Source: Clostridia bacterium (GTDB taxonomy: Bacteria > Bacillota_A > Clostridia > UBA1212 > UBA1255). Taken from it: 64,000 bases of DNA. Under the pieces are notes generated by a model. The model was not told the DNA's origin, searched no databases, and saw only the letters and a list, made by a program, of their open reading frames with translations. Positions within the stretch are counted from its first letter, which is position 1. Every line of letters starts with the position of its first letter. The position numbers and the translations under genes are program-made. The stretch spans positions 165,795-229,794 of the forward strand of contig JAFWZH010000250.1 in the NCBI GenBank assembly GCA_017522515.1, given 5' to 3'. Of the stretch, positions 61,291-64,000 are shown in pieces.

Positions 61291-64000
61291 TCAGTCAGTG
61301 ACATATGACATAATCCATTTGTATACCAACTTATTTCTGCCACGGAAAGCACCTGCCTGATTACCTGTATCAGTCATTGTTGATGCATAAAGTGTATCAA
61401 CAGTATATACACCGCCTGCTTTGTTAAGCATACGTGTCATTGCTCCGTTACCGCCTAAGTGTTTAATGTTTACACACATCATGAGTGCCTTAGGATCAGT
61501 AACTCCCTTAGCATAAGCATCCTTAACGTATGAATCAATCTGCTGATCCATAAGTGCATCCTGGCAAGCTATACCCTCAGTCGAGCTGATAATTGATACA
61601 ATACATTTTGCCTTAGCAGATGTCTTTGAGAGCTGATATGTGCTCCAATTGGCTGTGTCAAGATCTGACGCAATACCTGCAGTATCAAGAGTAGCAAACG
61701 TTGAAGGATATGTTGTGCGGATAAGGTTAAGAAGCGTTTTTGCCTCTGTAGCAAACCACTGACCGGCACCGATTGTGATTGCATGTTCTTGTGCTGTATT
61801 TGTGTATGCCTCCGTAAAGTCAGAATAGTTCTGCTTTCCGTAAACCTGGCCACCTGTCTCTACTGCATAAAGAATCTTACGAAGAACTGTTTTTTGTGAT
61901 GAGTTCAACACTCCGCTTGTAACTTCGCTTACGTTGTCAGAAACAACATCTTTCTTATTGGAAAGGGTAAATATTTGAGAAGAAATACCGCTATATGCGT
62001 TAATAATAACATTACTTCCTTTTGCAGCACCATCTTTTGCATCTATTACATTACCCGAAGCACAAGCAGGTTCAAACATGTAATTACCTTCTATAAGGTG
62101 AATGTACCATCTTTGTGCACTACTCTTATCACTACCTAATATATTAATGTTTGTTCCGGAATACATTTTGCCTCCGTCAACATTTAAAGCATATCCGTTA
62201 TGTCCGCTTACAATTTTATAACTGCCATCAGACAAACGTACAAAATGGAATAATTGTTTTCTTGATGATGTATTGGCAGTATTAAGTTCAATATTCAATG
62301 TAGAAACATTAAGATTCAAACCGGAATCTACATTAGTTATATTCGCTGTAAAGCTTGTTCCCAAATTTTCATCACGAACCAAATCAATATATTTGCCTGT
62401 TGTAAATGTAAACTTCTGTGTAGCAGTATCATTGCTTGTATTAATTTCAATATCATTCAATGACTCTGCGCTGCCGCCCTCAATGTCAAGTGAAAGCTCA
62501 GGTGCACACGCAGGTTTCAAGCTATACGCTCCGCCCACACTGTATATAAACCATTTTTGACCTGCAGAACCTGTATTTGCCGCAACTACAACCTTCGTTG
62601 CCGCTGTATTTGCATTATCTAAAACCGTAAGCGCCATTGCATTCTTCTGGTTTACGATAATGTAGCTACCATCAGCCTGACGGTCAAAACGCCAAATTTG
62701 AGCAGGTGCAGAACTTGTTGTATACAATACTACTTGTTCGTCATTAAGTGAGAAGCCCATGCCGGTAGTGGCATTAGTGCTAATTTTAGCATAGAATCCC
62801 GTACCTAAATCTACATATCCTGTTTCAGGATCTACAGGAATCTCAGGCTCCGGCTCAGGCTCAGGTTCCGGCTCAGGTTCCGGCTCAGGCTCAGGCTCAG
62901 GATCAGGTTCCGGCTCTGTGGTCGTACCATCATCAATCATTTCAACAATTTCAAGATTAAATATCTGTGAATCAATATATGCATACGTTGTATTGTATAC
63001 ATTATCCATTGCAACAGGCGAACTGCTTGCTACAGTAAGAACACATGCAGGTGAAACAACTGATTTGAAAACATATCCTCTGTCAGAACCGTCTTTCTTG
63101 TATGTTTTGTAAACATACCAACGCTGACCTGCTGCACCTGTATCTTCTGCAATTTGAATATCTGCACCTGAAAGCTTTGAATTATTTGCAACTGTAAGAA
63201 CATAATTATTCTTTGTATTTACAATCTTATAGCTACCATCGTCTTGGAGTATAAAATGCCAAATTTGAGCAGCCGCCTCACTGGGTGTATACGCAATAAC
63301 GCTTGTTTCTGACAACGAGAAGTTCAAAGATGCATTGATTAATTTAAATCTCGCTTTAAACTCTTTACCCAAATTATCAGGTGTTGCTGTATATCTGTTT
63401 GACGAATCAGAAAAAGCTCCGTTATTACCAAAATGTTTTATAGCAGCAATAAAATGATCCGATGTAGGTGCACCATTACCGAATGCTGCTCGCAAATCGG
63501 CGTTCTTCTCAATGTACTCTCTTACATCAAATATTGGGCTTCCTTGTCTGCCTTCTGCTGCTCCGTGATTAATAAAGTGATCAAACAAGCCCTCGTCTGT
63601 TGAACCAAAACCGGGAATTACATCTGCACTTGTTGCAGCATAATAGTATGGGTCAAATACTGCTGACTGTACATTTGAAGGAATAAAGTCATTTTCATTG
63701 TAAAGTCCGCCAAGTGATGTACCTGTTGTATAGTTAGGACTGCAAATGTATGCAACGTATGTACTTGATGATGCATACGTTTTATCAGAACAGCATCCGC
63801 CGTCTGTAGAGAAGTATGCTGAGCTTGTATTACCCTCGATTGTATAAAGCGTACCGCCTTTATAGTCTGTTACAATACCAACGTGGTTAACAGTTCTGCC
63901 GCTTGCAGCACCTGAAGAAGAAAGGAAGTATACAATATCTCCCGGAATAGGAGTATATTTACCTGCTTTTACTTGAGACCAAGTATATGCTCTGCCTGCA
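61291..64000 (-). CDS. Large secreted cell-wall hydrolase: CHAP, ricin-type lectin repeats, lysozyme-like C-terminus (5' end cut off)
   Basis: About 902 residues are visible; the frame is open to the right edge, so the start is missing. The first visible part is a CHAP amidase domain (IPGDIVYF, NHVGIVTDY with the catalytic His, TIEGNTS). Two repeats of a surface-protein motif (FDHFINHGAAEGRQGS in pattern) come next. At least three ricin-B-like lectin units follow, each with Q.W-type blocks (AAAQIWHFILQDDGSYKIVN, APAQIWRFDRQADGSYIIVN, KQLFHFVRLSDGSYKIVS). A Pro-Glu repeat lies between the first and second lectin units. The C-terminal 190 residues (AVETGGQVYGKQNYSDF, ITIGAGQWF) may be a lysozyme-like domain with Glu as acid. 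Probably a peptidoglycan hydrolase. Confidence 0.85.
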   Translation of the reverse strand, partial: AGRAYTWSQVKAGKYTPIPGDIVYFLSSSGAASGRTVNHVGIVTDYKGGTLYTIEGNTSSAYFSTDGGCCSDKTYASSSTYVAYICSPNYTTGTSLGGLYNENDFIPSNVQSAVFDPYYYAATSADVIPGFGSTDEGLFDHFINHGAAEGRQGSPIFDVREYIEKNADLRAAFGNGAPTSDHFIAAIKHFGNNGAFSDSSNRYTATPDNLGKEFKARFKLINASLNFSLSETSVIAYTPSEAAAQIWHFILQDDGSYKIVNTKNNYVLTVANNSKLSGADIQIAEDTGAAGQRWYVYKTYKKDGSDRGYVFKSVVSPACVLTVASSSPVAMDNVYNTTYAYIDSQIFNLEIVEMIDDGTTTEPEPDPEPEPEPEPEPEPEPEPEPEIPVDPETGYVDLGTGFYAKISTNATTGMGFSLNDEQVVLYTTSSAPAQIWRFDRQADGSYIIVNQKNAMALTVLDNANTAATKVVVAANTGSAGQKWFIYSVGGAYSLKPACAPELSLDIEGGSAESLNDIEINTSNDTATQKFTFTTGKYIDLVRDENLGTSFTANITNVDSGLNLNVSTLNIELNTANTSSRKQLFHFVRLSDGSYKIVSGHNGYALNVDGGKMYSGTNINILGSDKSSAQRWYIHLIEGNYMFEPACASGNVIDAKDGAAKGSNVIINAYSGISSQIFTLSNKKDVVSDNVSEVTSGVLNSSQKTVLRKILYAVETGGQVYGKQNYSDFTEAYTNTAQEHAITIGAGQWFATEAKTLLNLIRTTYPSTFATLDTAGIASDLDTANWSTYQLSKTSAKAKCIVSIISSTEGIACQDALMDQQIDSYVKDAYAKGVTDPKALMMCVNIKHLGGNGAMTRMLNKAGGVYTVDTLYASTMTDTGNQAGAFRGRNKLVYKWIMSYVTD
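62843..62924 (-). repeat. Pro-Glu hexanucleotide repeat in the CHAP/ricin protein
   Basis: Tandem GGCTCA/GGTTCC units (plus strand) encode (Pro-Glu)n, a rigid spacer between lectin units. Confidence 0.75.

Overview
The window looks like a chromosomal segment of a low-GC, endospore-forming anaerobe of the class Clostridia (Bacillota). The support is a GerA/GerC/GerB germination operon, a SpoIID-type protein, three T-box leaders, a YerC/TrpR-like regulator, a LoaP/NusG-like protein, a YlbF-family protein with a cysteine tail, consensus sigma-A promoters and AT-rich DNA with purine-rich Shine-Dalgarno sites. No rRNA, tRNA, insertion sequence, prophage or CRISPR array was seen.

Left part (1-25 kb), mostly housekeeping on the minus strand. 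It holds an ABC exporter cut by the left edge, RNase P RNA, and the bacterial-PH pair YdbS/YdbT. Next is an operon of two paralogous metallophosphoesterases, mutL and miaA. A plus-strand pair (M20 amidohydrolase, cell-wall amidase) follows. A second operon, ylbF-mutS-miaB-asnA, has its own promoter with a palindrome. Then comes an amino-acid ABC uptake operon (binding protein, permease, ATPase, YerC-like regulator); its binding protein appears circularly permuted and its promoter carries a perfect palindrome. After it are a P-loop/Gls24-like protein, DUF6062 and an OGG1-type glycosylase, then a small amidase plus a HAD phosphatase.

Middle part (25.7-32.7 kb), the most interesting stretch. Two T-box leaders precede genes for carboxylate activation. 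The first T-box has a clear Phe (UUC) specifier. It precedes a phenylacetate-CoA ligase, a double-ACT protein, a MaoC hot-dog protein and an ACT-metallo-beta-lactamase fusion. The second T-box reads best as Ile or Leu and precedes an HTH-cupin-acyl-CoA-synthetase fusion. Because T-boxes switch genes on when a tRNA is uncharged, I infer a starvation-induced salvage route. In it, phenylacetate and possibly branched-chain volatile acids are activated to CoA esters, which an oxoacid:ferredoxin oxidoreductase (not in the window) could carboxylate back to amino-acid precursors. Codon choice in this block looks more GC-rich than in its neighbours.

Right part (32.8-64 kb). A 1916-residue DUF4011/SF1 helicase/nuclease resembling single-gene defence proteins sits behind a palindromic promoter. 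Next to it are ychF, a low-complexity AT-rich spacer and an orphan PD-(D/E)XK-like nuclease. Two complete K+ uptake systems (TrkA/TrkH, KtrB/KtrA) follow, then three secreted or lipoprotein genes, a SpoIID-like protein, an LCP ligase, an orphan LoaP-like antiterminator, the gerA-C-B operon, purF, and T-box-controlled thrS. The right edge cuts a large secreted CHAP/ricin-domain cell-wall hydrolase.
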